Source: Planctomycetota bacterium (GTDB lineage: Bacteria; Planctomycetota; UBA1135; UBA2386). Taken from it: 37,554 nt of DNA. Shown one piece after another: positions 15,965-24,961 of this stretch (position 1 is the first letter of the stretch; every line of letters begins with the position of its first letter). A program made the position numbers and the translations under genes. Location: the NCBI GenBank assembly GCA_028281765.1, contig JANQJF010000004.1, positions 90,384-127,937 of the forward strand, written 5' to 3'. Under the pieces are notes generated by a model. It was given only the letters and a program-made list of their open reading frames with translations, was not told the DNA's origin and searched no databases.

Positions 15965-17371
15965 ATGGCGAACACTTCGCGTACAGACAGTCGCAAGAGC
16001 CGTACGCCGAACAAGGTCCCCCCGCTGATCGTGGACAAGCCGCGCCGAGCCCGCGTCGAGGATCTCGACCCCGAACAGCGCAATGAGATCTACGAGTCCG
16101 CGAAGCGCGCCGACTACGAGATCCCGCGGCTGCAGGCAATGCCGATGCCCGAGCTGCTCGGGCTCGCGCAGGACGCGGGCGTCGACACCAACTCGAGCCT
16201 GCCGCGCCAAGAGCTGATCTTCCAGCTGCTCAAGCGGAAGGTCACGAGTCAGGGTCTCGGCTGGGGCGAGGGCACGCTCGACATCCTGCCGGACGGCTTC
16301 GGCTTTCTGCGTTCGTCGCGCTACCACTACCGCGCGGGCCCGGACGACATCTACGTCAGCCCGAGCCAGATCCGTCGCCTCAATCTCAAGCAGGGCCACC
16401 TCGTGGCCGGACCGGTGCGGCCGCCGAAGGAGAGCGAGAAGTACTTCGCGCTCCTCCACATCGAAGCCGTCAACGGCACGCCCGCCGACGAGCTGACCGC
16501 TCGCATTCCGTTCGAAGATCTGACGCCGCTCCTGCCCGCCGAACGACTGGCGCTCGAGCACGAAGGCTGCGGCGTCGACGTGCGACTGCTCGATCTGCTG
16601 GCGCCGATCGGCAAGGGGCAGCGTTCTCTGATGCTGTCGCCGCCGCACTCGAGTCGCACGCACCTGCTGACCAACGTCGCGCGTGCGATCCTGCACAACC
16701 ACCCGGACGTCTACGTGATCCTCGCGCTGCTCGACGAGCGCCCGGAGGAAGTCACGGACGTGATTCGCTCGACCGGCCCCGACGATCGCCGTGAAGTCAT
16801 CGCCTCGACGTTCGACGAGCCGGCGACCCAGCACATCGCGCTCGCCGAGATGGCGATGAGCAAGGCACAGCGCATGGTCGAGTGCGGCCGCGACGTCGTG
16901 CTGATGCTCGACTCGCTGACGCAGCTGACCCGGGCGTACAACACCGAAGTCCCCCACTCCGGGAAGATCATCCGTGCCGGCCTCGACTGCGCCGCACTCC
17001 ATCCGCCGAAGAAGCTGTTCGGCACCGCGCGTCGCATCGAAGAGGGCGGGTCCCTGACGGTGATCGCGACGGTTCTCACGGACACCGACTCCGCGATCGA
17101 CGAGGCGATCTACGACGAGTTCAAGGGCAAGAGCAACTCCGAGATCGTGCTCGACGAGGAGCTGGCGAACATGCACGTCTACCCGGCGCTCGACGTGCAC
17201 CACACGGGCACCCGCCGCGAGGACAACCTGCTCGACCCCGAGGAACTCACGGCCGTGCGCAAGCTGCGCAAGCAGCTCGCCGGCGAGGAACGGGTCGCGG
17301 GACTCGAGGGCCTGATCGAGCAGATCGAGAAGACCGACAGCAACGCCGACCTCCTGGGCGAGCTCGGCTGA
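15965..17371 (+). CDS. rho: Transcription termination factor Rho with non-canonical Walker A motif
   Basis: Rho is the hexameric RNA-dependent ATPase that terminates transcription. The 468 residues show an N-terminal Rho_N helical region (about 58-95), a cold-shock-like RNA-binding domain with DGFGFLRSS and DDIYVSPSQIRRLNLKQGH, and the ATPase core. Conserved are DERPEEV (E258, the E. coli Glu211 equivalent), Walker B VVLMLDS (D316), ARAYNT/GKII equivalents, EEGGSLTVIATVL, DEFKGKSN (R-loop lysine) and GTRRED (R417, arginine-finger position). Walker A is abnormal: residues 225-232 read SPPHSSRT, where almost all Rho proteins have APPKAGKT, so the P-loop Lys is Arg and both the second Lys and the Gly are missing. 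The flanking sequence is fully in frame. The ATG has GGGGAG about 10 nt upstream. It follows coaE. Confidence 0.95.
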   Translation: MANTSRTDSRKSRTPNKVPPLIVDKPRRARVEDLDPEQRNEIYESAKRADYEIPRLQAMPMPELLGLAQDAGVDTNSSLPRQELIFQLLKRKVTSQGLGWGEGTLDILPDGFGFLRSSRYHYRAGPDDIYVSPSQIRRLNLKQGHLVAGPVRPPKESEKYFALLHIEAVNGTPADELTARIPFEDLTPLLPAERLALEHEGCGVDVRLLDLLAPIGKGQRSLMLSPPHSSRTHLLTNVARAILHNHPDVYVILALLDERPEEVTDVIRSTGPDDRREVIASTFDEPATQHIALAEMAMSKAQRMVECGRDVVLMLDSLTQLTRAYNTEVPHSGKIIRAGLDCAALHPPKKLFGTARRIEEGGSLTVIATVLTDTDSAIDEAIYDEFKGKSNSEIVLDEELANMHVYPALDVHHTGTRREDNLLDPEELTAVRKLRKQLAGEERVAGLEGLIEQIEKTDSNADLLGELG

Positions 17372-17450
17372 ACCGCCGGGACTCGCGCTCGACCCCGCCA
17401 GGATTCGAGCTACGGTAGTCGTCCGCGTCGCCGATGGCGCGCACCGATTC

Positions 17451-19514
17451 ATGCCCTGGCTCGCGATCGCCGTCCCCGTCCTGCTCGCCATCGTCGCGTT
17501 CGCGTCGACGCTGGACGGCGGCTTCCTGTCCGACGACTTCCTGTTGTCGTCGCTCTGGAACGACGCGGGCACCGGCGTCGACTGGCAGCGCACGTTCGCG
17601 GACTTCACGCGTTCGTGGTTCGGAATCGACGCGCCGCTCTACCGGCCGTTGCTCACGCTGAGCTTCGGGCTCGACGTCGCGATCTGGGGTAGCGATACGA
17701 CGGGATACCACGTCACGAACCTGCTGCTGCACTGCACGGCGACGTTCGCGACGGCCACCGTCGCCGCGGTGCTCGGCGCGCGACACGGCGTCGCCGCGCG
17801 CGCGGCCATTTGCTGCGGCGCGATCGCGGCCGTGCACCCCGCGGTCGTCGAGTCGGTCGCTTGGATCGCGGCGCGCAACTCGGGGATCGAGGTCGCGTTC
17901 CGTAACGTCGCGCTCGCGCTCTTCGCGCTGAACCTCACGCGACCGAGTCCACGCCTTCGAACCTGGTCGTGGATCGCCGCCGCCGGTGCGCTGCTCTGCA
18001 AGGAATCGGCGGTCGTCCTCGTCGCGTGCGCGCTCGCGATCGACGTGCTGCACGACCCGATGCGCTCGACGCGTGATCGGATCCGGCTGCACGCCCCGTT
18101 CTGGCTGCTGCTCGTCGCGTACTTCGCGCTGCGGCTCGTGCTGTTCGGCGTGCTGCTCGGCTCGCCCGGCAACTCCGCCTCGGAAGCCGGCAAACTCGAG
18201 ATCGCGGGCGCCAAGCTCGCGGCGATCGCACTGCCCGCGAACGGCCCGTGGCTGGTCGCGTGGTTCGGCGTCTACGCGGCCCTGCTGTTCGGTCTCCGCG
18301 CGCGCCGCAACTGGCTCGTCGCCGCAGCGGCCGTGCTCTGGTTGCCCGCGCTGATGGCGCCCACGCACTCCCTCGAGCTGCACGCGGACTACTCCGGCGG
18401 CCGCATGCTGCTCGGCGCGGTGCACGCGTTCGCGATGCTCCTCGCCGGGACCGCGCTCGCCGCCCCCGGGTTCGTCGGACGCCTGGTCGCGCCGATCGCG
18501 ATCGGCGCCGCGACGATCGGACTGTGGCTCACGAGCCAGGAGCGAGTGCAGGCCTATGAGAAGGCTTGGCACGACGTCGGCGTGTCGATCCACGGCATCC
18601 ACGACGCGTGCGAGCGACGCCGCTTCGACTCTCCCGTCGCCCTCGTCAATCTGCCCCAGATCCCCGGCGTCCCGCCGATGAACCAGAATGCGTGGTTCCC
18701 GCTCGGCGAACGACCCGTGCAGCCGGCGGACAACCCGATCGTCAGCCTGGGGTACGCGCTCGTGCCCGTGCCGGGCTCGGAGGACCTGCACTTTGACGCG
18801 GTCGCGGCACACGCCCTCTGGGAAGACGACGTCGAGATCGGGCTGTGGGACGATCGAGTCGGGCAGTTCCGCTCGCTCGAAGCCCGCACGCCGCGCCCGG
18901 ATCTCTCACTGCGCCACACCGGCGATGGCCGTTTCGATCTGCCAGGGCCCGTCCACGCGTTCGCAATCGAGGCGGTCCGGATCGAGGGCGCACCTCGCGG
19001 CTCCATCCGCCTGCGGTCGCTCGCGAAGCTTTCGGAGTCAGCCGCTAGCGCTGCCACTTTCGACTGGACCGCCGGCACTCCCGCCGTGATCGTCGACCTC
19101 ACGCGCCGTGTCACGACGCTGAGCTGGGCGACCATCGGGATCCCGATCACCGGATTCGAACTGGAACTCGACGGCATCGACCCGGCGAACGTCTCGGTCA
19201 CCGCCCTCGCGCGCGTCGACGAACTCGCGGTGCCCACGCGTCTCGACGGCGCCGATCTCAGCCTCGACGAGTTCGTCGCGCGGGTCTCACCACCCGAGTC
19301 GGCGAGCCCGGTTCGGCTCGTGCTGCTGTCGCCTCACGCCGCCGTGACCCTACCCATCGAGGCCGGTGCCGCGCGCTGGCCGAGTGAAACGCGCGCGCTA
19401 GTCGAGTCCGTCGCGCAACTGAGCCGAGCACGCACGTTCTTCTACTATTTCGAAACGCTTCCGGGCGCGAACGCCCCTGCGCGATCCCGGCTCGACTCGG
19501 TCCGCCTGCACTGA
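17451..19514 (+). CDS. GT-C-type polytopic membrane protein with large C-terminal extracytoplasmic domain
   Basis: The 687-residue protein starts with about ten hydrophobic segments (residues 1-365). An acidic pair in the first extracytoplasmic loop (FLSDDFLL, D28-D29), followed by YRPLLTLSFGLD and GYHVTNLLLHC, matches the TMTC/PMT-like GT-C glycosyltransferases that use polyprenyl-phosphate sugars. These enzymes usually carry C-terminal TPR repeats; here the last 320 residues are instead a mixed alpha/beta region without recognisable repeats (about 366-687). The likely role is transfer of a sugar to a protein or glycan outside the membrane; the substrate is unknown. The ATG at 17451 precedes the first membrane segment, 79 bp after rho. 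Membership in the rho transcript is possible but not shown. Confidence 0.72.
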   Translation: MPWLAIAVPVLLAIVAFASTLDGGFLSDDFLLSSLWNDAGTGVDWQRTFADFTRSWFGIDAPLYRPLLTLSFGLDVAIWGSDTTGYHVTNLLLHCTATFATATVAAVLGARHGVAARAAICCGAIAAVHPAVVESVAWIAARNSGIEVAFRNVALALFALNLTRPSPRLRTWSWIAAAGALLCKESAVVLVACALAIDVLHDPMRSTRDRIRLHAPFWLLLVAYFALRLVLFGVLLGSPGNSASEAGKLEIAGAKLAAIALPANGPWLVAWFGVYAALLFGLRARRNWLVAAAAVLWLPALMAPTHSLELHADYSGGRMLLGAVHAFAMLLAGTALAAPGFVGRLVAPIAIGAATIGLWLTSQERVQAYEKAWHDVGVSIHGIHDACERRRFDSPVALVNLPQIPGVPPMNQNAWFPLGERPVQPADNPIVSLGYALVPVPGSEDLHFDAVAAHALWEDDVEIGLWDDRVGQFRSLEARTPRPDLSLRHTGDGRFDLPGPVHAFAIEAVRIEGAPRGSIRLRSLAKLSESAASAATFDWTAGTPAVIVDLTRRVTTLSWATIGIPITGFELELDGIDPANVSVTALARVDELAVPTRLDGADLSLDEFVARVSPPESASPVRLVLLSPHAAVTLPIEAGAARWPSETRALVESVAQLSRARTFFYYFETLPGANAPARSRLDSVRLH

Positions 19515-19697
19515 CATCGGCGCTCCGCCAGCACAAGCGCGAGGCGCAAAAATCTCAGCAATCCAGCCCCGCGTAGGGCCCGTTTCGCGAGTTGCCGAGC
19601 ACCCGAAAAACTCGATTGCATACGGTCCCGATGCCGCCACACTGGCCGCTCCGATCGACCCTCTGATCTGCGCCACGCCTCTATCCGTTTCGGCCCC

Positions 19698-20834
19698 GTG
19701 ACCAGGCCACGCTTCGAGACCGTATTCCGCCTGCTGCTGGTGTTCGCGCTGCTGTACGCGTTCCTGGTCGCGATCAACCTGATGGGCAGCTCCATCAAGG
19801 CGATGGGCAAGGACACCGCCGGCGGCATGTTCGACGGGATCTCGAATCCGTTCGCCGCGCTCGCCGTCGGCGTGCTGGCGACCGTGCTCGTGCAGAGCTC
19901 CTCGACGACGACGGCGACGATCGTCGGCTTGGTCGGGCAGTCCGGACCGAACGCGCTGCCGCTTGCGACGGCGGTTCCCATGATCATGGGCGCCAACATC
20001 GGCACGACGATCACGAACACGATCGTGTCGATCGGCCACGTGCGGCAGGGTCAGGAGTTCCGACGCGCGTTCGCAGCCGCGACCGTTCACGACTTCTTCA
20101 ACCTCAGCTGCGTGGCGATCATGCTGCCCATCGAGCTGGCGACCGGCGCCCTGCAGAAGAGCTCGGTCTGGCTGACGGGGATCCTCTCCGGCAGCTCGAG
20201 CGGCGCCGAGTTCGAGAGCCCGATCAAAGCCGCCGTCAAGGCCGCGGTAAAGGCGATCGTCAACGGCGTCGAGTCCTTCGGACTGAGCGGTCAGATCACG
20301 GCGGTGATCACGCTGATCATCGGCATCGGACTGACCTTCGTCTGCCTCGCCTACATCACGAAGAACATGCGCGTGCTGATCTCAGGCACGGTCGAGCGGG
20401 CGCTCAACAACGCACTCGAGAAGTCGGCAGCCATTGGCGTCGTCGTCGGCATTCTGATCACGATCGCGGTCCAGTCGTCGAGCATCACGACCTCGCTGCT
20501 CGTGCCGATGTGTGCCGCCGGCGTGTTGTCCCTGTCGAACGCCTTCCCGATCATGATCGGAGCGAACATCGGCACAACGGTGACCGGGCTGCTCGCGAGT
20601 ATGGCGACGGAGACGACCGCCGGCCTGTCGATCGCTCTCGTCCACGTGTTCTTCAACGTGATCGGTGCGACCCTGTTCTTCACGGTTCCTGCGCTGCGGC
20701 GTTTTCCGATTCGCGCGGCCGAGGGGCTGGCGGCGAAAGCCCAACAGAACGTACTCTGGGTCGTTGCCTACGTGTTCGGCGTGTTCATCCTGATTCCGAT
20801 GCTCGGATACCTGATCCTGCAGAGCGTGAAGTGA
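19698..20834 (+). CDS. Na+/phosphate cotransporter family protein (NptA/YjbB-like)
   Basis: The 378-residue membrane protein has the inverted-repeat signature of the Na/Pi-cotransporter family (PF02690): QSSSTTTATIVGL (Q66-S69) followed by GANIGTTITNT, and a second set QSSSITTSLL (Q259-S262) followed by GANIGTTVTGL. The QSSS motifs form the phosphate and sodium site at the centre of the membrane. Many bacterial members end in a fused PhoU domain; this one stops after the last membrane helix, and PhoU is the next gene, 6 bp away. Translation is read from GTG 19698, just before the first hydrophobic segment; no strong ribosome-binding site is seen. The direction of phosphate transport is not deducible (E. 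coli YjbB exports). Confidence 0.9.
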   Translation: MTRPRFETVFRLLLVFALLYAFLVAINLMGSSIKAMGKDTAGGMFDGISNPFAALAVGVLATVLVQSSSTTTATIVGLVGQSGPNALPLATAVPMIMGANIGTTITNTIVSIGHVRQGQEFRRAFAAATVHDFFNLSCVAIMLPIELATGALQKSSVWLTGILSGSSSGAEFESPIKAAVKAAVKAIVNGVESFGLSGQITAVITLIIGIGLTFVCLAYITKNMRVLISGTVERALNNALEKSAAIGVVVGILITIAVQSSSITTSLLVPMCAAGVLSLSNAFPIMIGANIGTTVTGLLASMATETTAGLSIALVHVFFNVIGATLFFTVPALRRFPIRAAEGLAAKAQQNVLWVVAYVFGVFILIPMLGYLILQSVK

Positions 20835-20840
20835 CCTCCA

Positions 20841-21500
20841 ATGCCTGACTGGTTCCCCGACTCCTCGTCGCGTCTCTCCGAAATGCACCAGCAGTTCCTC
20901 GAGATGCTGCAGGACGGCCGCCACATGTTCGACACGGCCACGAGCGTGGTCCTGGCCGGGGGCGATCCGGAGACGATCCGGGACGACCTGTTCACGACGG
21001 ATCAGCGCATCAACAAGACCGAGCAGTCGCTGCGGCGCGAGATGGTCGTGCACGGAACGGTGCACGGCACGTCGTCGTTCCCGGCCCTCCTCGTCTTGAT
21101 GAGCTTGACGAAGGACGCCGAGCGCATCGGCGACTACGCGAAGAACATTTTCGGCCTCGCCCGCGATGGCGCGAACATGCCGACCGGATCACGACTGCAT
21201 GAGCTGACCGAGATCCGCGACCGACTCAGCAAGATGCTCGTACGCGCCCACGGCCTGTTCCAGCAGCAGGACGAAGTCGCGGCCAAGACGTTCATCGACG
21301 ACGCGGTCGAACTACAGCGTCAGTGCGAATCCGAGGTATCCAAGCTCTTCCAGGTCGAAGACCGCAACGTCGCCGGGGAGGTGCTGCTGCTGCGCTTCTT
21401 CAAGCGCGTGTCCAGCCACGTCGGCAACATCATCACGTCGATCGTGGTGCCGATGGACAAGCTGGACTTCTACCCCGGCGTGCCGGAGTCCGAGCAGTAG
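20841..21500 (+). CDS. PhoU domain protein
   Basis: The 219-residue all-helical protein resembles PhoU, with RINKTEQSLRREMVVH in the first three-helix bundle, then KDAERIGDYAKNI, the E/DxxxD metal-binding signature of PhoU helices. The second bundle (about 115-210) is more divergent. PhoU proteins couple phosphate uptake to the Pho regulon or gate the partner transporter. The start is 6 bp after the cotransporter stop, so it is almost certainly co-transcribed, and it probably acts as the detached C-terminal module of the transporter. It is followed 8 bp after its stop by a long perfect inverted repeat. Confidence 0.88.
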   Translation: MPDWFPDSSSRLSEMHQQFLEMLQDGRHMFDTATSVVLAGGDPETIRDDLFTTDQRINKTEQSLRREMVVHGTVHGTSSFPALLVLMSLTKDAERIGDYAKNIFGLARDGANMPTGSRLHELTEIRDRLSKMLVRAHGLFQQQDEVAAKTFIDDAVELQRQCESEVSKLFQVEDRNVAGEVLLLRFFKRVSSHVGNIITSIVVPMDKLDFYPGVPESEQ

Positions 21501-21508
21501 TCGGGGAT

Positions 21509-21613
21509 CCGTTTCGTGCCCCTGCCCGTGCCTGAGGGTGCCCGTGCCCGAGGGTTGGACACGGGCACGCTCGGGCACGGGCACCCTCAGGCACGGGCAG
21601 GGGCACGAAACGG
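21509..21613. repeat. Perfect 44-bp inverted repeat (105-bp palindromic element)
   Basis: The arms 21509-21552 and 21570-21613 are exact reverse complements, separated by a 17-nt loop. Each arm is built from degenerate CCCGTGCC units, and the loop contains one more copy in the opposite sense. It begins 8 bp after the phoU stop. Four T residues occur 4 nt after the right arm, so it may terminate phoU transcription, but the stem is far longer than a normal terminator. It could also be a repetitive palindrome that has spread in the genome. Confidence 0.85.
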
Positions 21614-21690
21614 GGCATTTTCCTCCGGCGCGCCTGCCTCGCCAGGACAACCACCCTCGACGGTTCCCTGCCCACCGTCGGAGGTTCTCC

Positions 21691-24600
21691 ATGCGCCGAG
21701 CAATCCGCGCCCGCGTTTTCACTTCCGTTCTGGCACTCGGCGGGCTGATCGCGCTGCCGAATCCGGCGACCTCCCAGGGCGAGGCCGTCAACTACGAAGT
21801 CATGCCGGTCAACCCCATGGACCTCGCGCGGGTCGGCGGCGAGACCTACCTGCTCGCGTGCAACACCGCGGACAACTCCGTCGAGATCTACAACGCGCGC
21901 ACGCTCGCGTTCGTGCAGCGCGTGCCGGTCGGGCTGAGACCCGTAACCGTCAAGTGGCACCCGACGCTCAGCGCGTTCTACACCGCGAACTTCCTCGGTG
22001 ACACGATCTCGGCCGTACTGCTCACCCAGTCGGGCGACGGGCCTCCGGTCGCGACGCTCGAGCGCACGGACATCACCGGGGACGAGCCGACGGACATCGC
22101 GATCTCCGAGGACGGCACGGTGCTGTTCGTGTCGTGCAACGGCAGCAGCTCGATGGCGTGGCACTCGGCGTTCAGCCTCGCGCCGCTCGGCGATCTCGCC
22201 GGTCTGCGCATCACGTTGAGCATGTCGCTCTTCGATCCGCAGGCCCCCATCGCGCTCAAGAACCCGCGGCGGATCCTCGCGCACGACGACAAGCTGATCG
22301 CGATGGGGCAACGCGGCGGGAACTCGTCCGAGTACGACTTCGACGTGTGGTCGATCAGCCTGCTCAACCTGCATGAGGAAGCCATCGCCGGCATGGGCTC
22401 GACGAACTGGAACATGAAGCCGGGACCCGATGGCCGCTACTACGCCGTCGGCGCGATGGCTCGGAACGAGATCGTCGGCGAATCCGAGTTGCGTGACCTT
22501 CCGACCGGCTTCGTGCGCAGCGAACTCTACGTGATCGAGAACCTCGGCGAGCCGTCCTGGTCGCTGCAGAAGCGCGACCTCAACCGTGACGCCGCGGGCA
22601 ACGTCGAAGGCTTCGGCGTCGCGATGTCGGCGCCGACCGACCTCGAGATCCTGAACGGCACCGACATCGAGCCCGCCGGCGCGCCGACGCAGCCGGTGCA
22701 GAAGATCTTCGTCTGCGGCTTCAGCTCGGACCGCATCGAGGTGCTGCGCGCGATCAACACCGATCCCGCGACGTGGCCGTCGACCTACATCCAGATGCCG
22801 AACGCATCCCCGGATCACAGCCGCACCGGACCGCGCGCGCTCAAGATGAAGCGCCGCACGCCGGAGGACCCGACGCTCAAGCTGTTCTGCTACAACGCGC
22901 TGAACAAGTCGATCAGCGTCATCAACCCGCAGACGGAAGCGATCACGGATCACTTCTCGCTGCAGCAGGACCCGACGCCGCCGGAAGTGCACGTCGGACG
23001 CGAGTTCCTCTACAGTGCGGATCACTCGGGCCACGGCTTCGTGTCGTGCAGCTCGTGCCACACCGACGGCACGACCGACGGACTCGGCTGGGATCTCGGC
23101 ACGCCCGGCGGCGGTCCGCTCAAGCCGATCCCCGCGCACTTCATCGACGGCGTCCCCGGCCAGGTCCCGGACGAGTTCTCGACCGACAAGGGCATCATGG
23201 TCACGCAGACCCTGCAGGGCCTCGTCGACCATCCCGTCGATCTGGCGGAGACGCAGTACCTCTTCACCAACGCGCCCTACCACTGGCGCGGCGACAAGGA
23301 CAACTTCCGCCAGTTCAACGAGGCGTTCGTCAATCTGCAGGGCAAGCCGAACATCGGTCCGGATCCCGACGACCCGATCGGCATCACTCCAACCGAGATG
23401 GTCCAGTATGAGTCGTTCGTGAACACGATCATGTATCCGGGCAACCCGGAGCAGGATCTGTTCCGCCGCTTCACCGGCAACATCGGCGACCTCGATCTCG
23501 ATGACGGCACCGGCTCGCTGCGCGGGCTCAAGCTGTTCCACACGTTCCCGTTCCCGAACGGCCGGCTCGGCGGACGCTCGTGCGTGCAGTGCCACGCGTT
23601 GCCGGAGAGCAGCAACAACCGGATCACCGAGATCCTGGGACAGCCGGTCGAAACCGCGGCGACGCGCGGCGTCTTCCAGCGCGAAGGTCGCAACGAGATC
23701 GGGGCGCTCTCGCTGTCCGACATGCGCACCTCGGAGTTCGGACTCCTGCACACGGGCGCGCAGCAGCTGTCGCTCAACCAGTTCGTCTTCATCGGTTTCA
23801 ACGGGCTGTTTGGCGACATCACCGCCACGTTCGACATGATCCGCTTCATCCGAGAGTTCGACTGGGGCACGGCACCGGTCGTCGGCAAGGCGATCACGCT
23901 CGATATCTTCCTGGCGCCGAGCTTCATCGCGGACAACGCGTTCGCGCTGTTCCAGCAGAACGTCGAGGAAGGCAACGCCGGCGCGATCGCGCACGTGCGC
24001 AGCAGCCTCGTCGAGACGCACTACTGGTACGACGTCACGGTCGACCCGCCGGCTTGGCGCGAGGAGGGCACGAACAACCTGATCTCGCAGACTCAGATGC
24101 GCGACATGGTGGTGTTCGGCAACGACCGCATCATCCTGCAGGCGACGGAAGCCGGCGCCGAACGACGCGTCGCGAACCCGAGCGGCAACAAGACGCCGCA
24201 GACGGGTCCGACTCCGTCGAACATCACGCTCGAACCCATGCGTCCAGCCACGCAGTGGCGGCCGGTGCCGCAGCTGACGCGCAACTGGCCCAAGGGCACG
24301 GGTCCTCTCGACTTCCACTGGACCGGCGGCCTGCCCGGCCCGCTCGCGCCCGAGCCGATCAGTCTGAAGACGATCCGGATCTACCAACACGCGTTGATCC
24401 ACAAGGCGCCGCAGTTCGGCCTGACCGAGTTCCGCCACGAAGCGCCGCGACGCTTCCGCGTCGCCGGCAACGACATCCGCATCGGCGCACGCCTGCTCCT
24501 CGGCGTCCCCGCCCAGCCCGACACGCCGCCGCCCTACTTCGGCGACGAGAACATCCAGATCATCTCGACCGAGCTGTTCCCCACGACGGAGCGGACCCAG

Positions 24601-24834
24601 GACGGTCGACAGATCTGGGAGACCACGCTCGAGGCCGACCCGACGGTCACCTACGCCCTCTTGCTCGGCGGCCCGTTCGCACCCGATGTCGTGCCGACGT
24701 TCTTCGAGCCGAACGCCGAACCACCGCTGCCGACCCAGTTCGACCCGGTGACCTGGAACCGATACCTCGTCGCCGTGCAGAACGAAGACGGCACGGTCGC
24801 GACCGGCGGCTGGCAGGCGCTGACGCTCGACTGA
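21691..24834 (+). CDS. Exported beta-propeller/di-haem cytochrome c-like protein
   Basis: This 1047-residue protein begins with a signal peptide (MRRAIRARVFTSVLALGGL, cleavage near ATSQ). Residues about 30-440 look like a YVTN-type beta-propeller (LLACNTADNSVEIYNARTL, KLFCYNALNKSISVINPQTE). Two covalent haem motifs follow, C453-SSC-H457 and C631-VQC-H635, with the pattern of large cytochrome c/peroxidase-like proteins in which an unwinding propeller precedes a di-haem module. The last 200 residues appear beta-rich. It is probably a periplasmic electron-transfer or oxidoreductase component; the substrate is unknown. The frame is open further upstream into the palindrome, but GGAGG at 21680-21684, 6 nt before ATG 21691, together with the signal peptide, fixes the start. 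Confidence 0.85.
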   Translation: MRRAIRARVFTSVLALGGLIALPNPATSQGEAVNYEVMPVNPMDLARVGGETYLLACNTADNSVEIYNARTLAFVQRVPVGLRPVTVKWHPTLSAFYTANFLGDTISAVLLTQSGDGPPVATLERTDITGDEPTDIAISEDGTVLFVSCNGSSSMAWHSAFSLAPLGDLAGLRITLSMSLFDPQAPIALKNPRRILAHDDKLIAMGQRGGNSSEYDFDVWSISLLNLHEEAIAGMGSTNWNMKPGPDGRYYAVGAMARNEIVGESELRDLPTGFVRSELYVIENLGEPSWSLQKRDLNRDAAGNVEGFGVAMSAPTDLEILNGTDIEPAGAPTQPVQKIFVCGFSSDRIEVLRAINTDPATWPSTYIQMPNASPDHSRTGPRALKMKRRTPEDPTLKLFCYNALNKSISVINPQTEAITDHFSLQQDPTPPEVHVGREFLYSADHSGHGFVSCSSCHTDGTTDGLGWDLGTPGGGPLKPIPAHFIDGVPGQVPDEFSTDKGIMVTQTLQGLVDHPVDLAETQYLFTNAPYHWRGDKDNFRQFNEAFVNLQGKPNIGPDPDDPIGITPTEMVQYESFVNTIMYPGNPEQDLFRRFTGNIGDLDLDDGTGSLRGLKLFHTFPFPNGRLGGRSCVQCHALPESSNNRITEILGQPVETAATRGVFQREGRNEIGALSLSDMRTSEFGLLHTGAQQLSLNQFVFIGFNGLFGDITATFDMIRFIREFDWGTAPVVGKAITLDIFLAPSFIADNAFALFQQNVEEGNAGAIAHVRSSLVETHYWYDVTVDPPAWREEGTNNLISQTQMRDMVVFGNDRIILQATEAGAERRVANPSGNKTPQTGPTPSNITLEPMRPATQWRPVPQLTRNWPKGTGPLDFHWTGGLPGPLAPEPISLKTIRIYQHALIHKAPQFGLTEFRHEAPRRFRVAGNDIRIGARLLLGVPAQPDTPPPYFGDENIQIISTELFPTTERTQDGRQIWETTLEADPTVTYALLLGGPFAPDVVPTFFEPNAEPPLPTQFDPVTWNRYLVAVQNEDGTVATGGWQALTLD

Positions 24835-24961
24835 GCCCTGAGTCGCAGTCGCCCGACCGGGGTTACACGGCCGGGGCCGCACGCTATGGTCGAGGAGTTG
24901 CGGCCCCGCTCGCACCGGGGCTGCTTGCGATCTCAGGAGCAGAGGAAAAGAGGATCCCGGA

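Noticed and set aside
19515..19697. Possible promoter elements (TTGCCG and TTGCAT) upstream of the Na/Pi transporter
   Set aside because: Spacing and -10 match are poor, so the call could not be supported.
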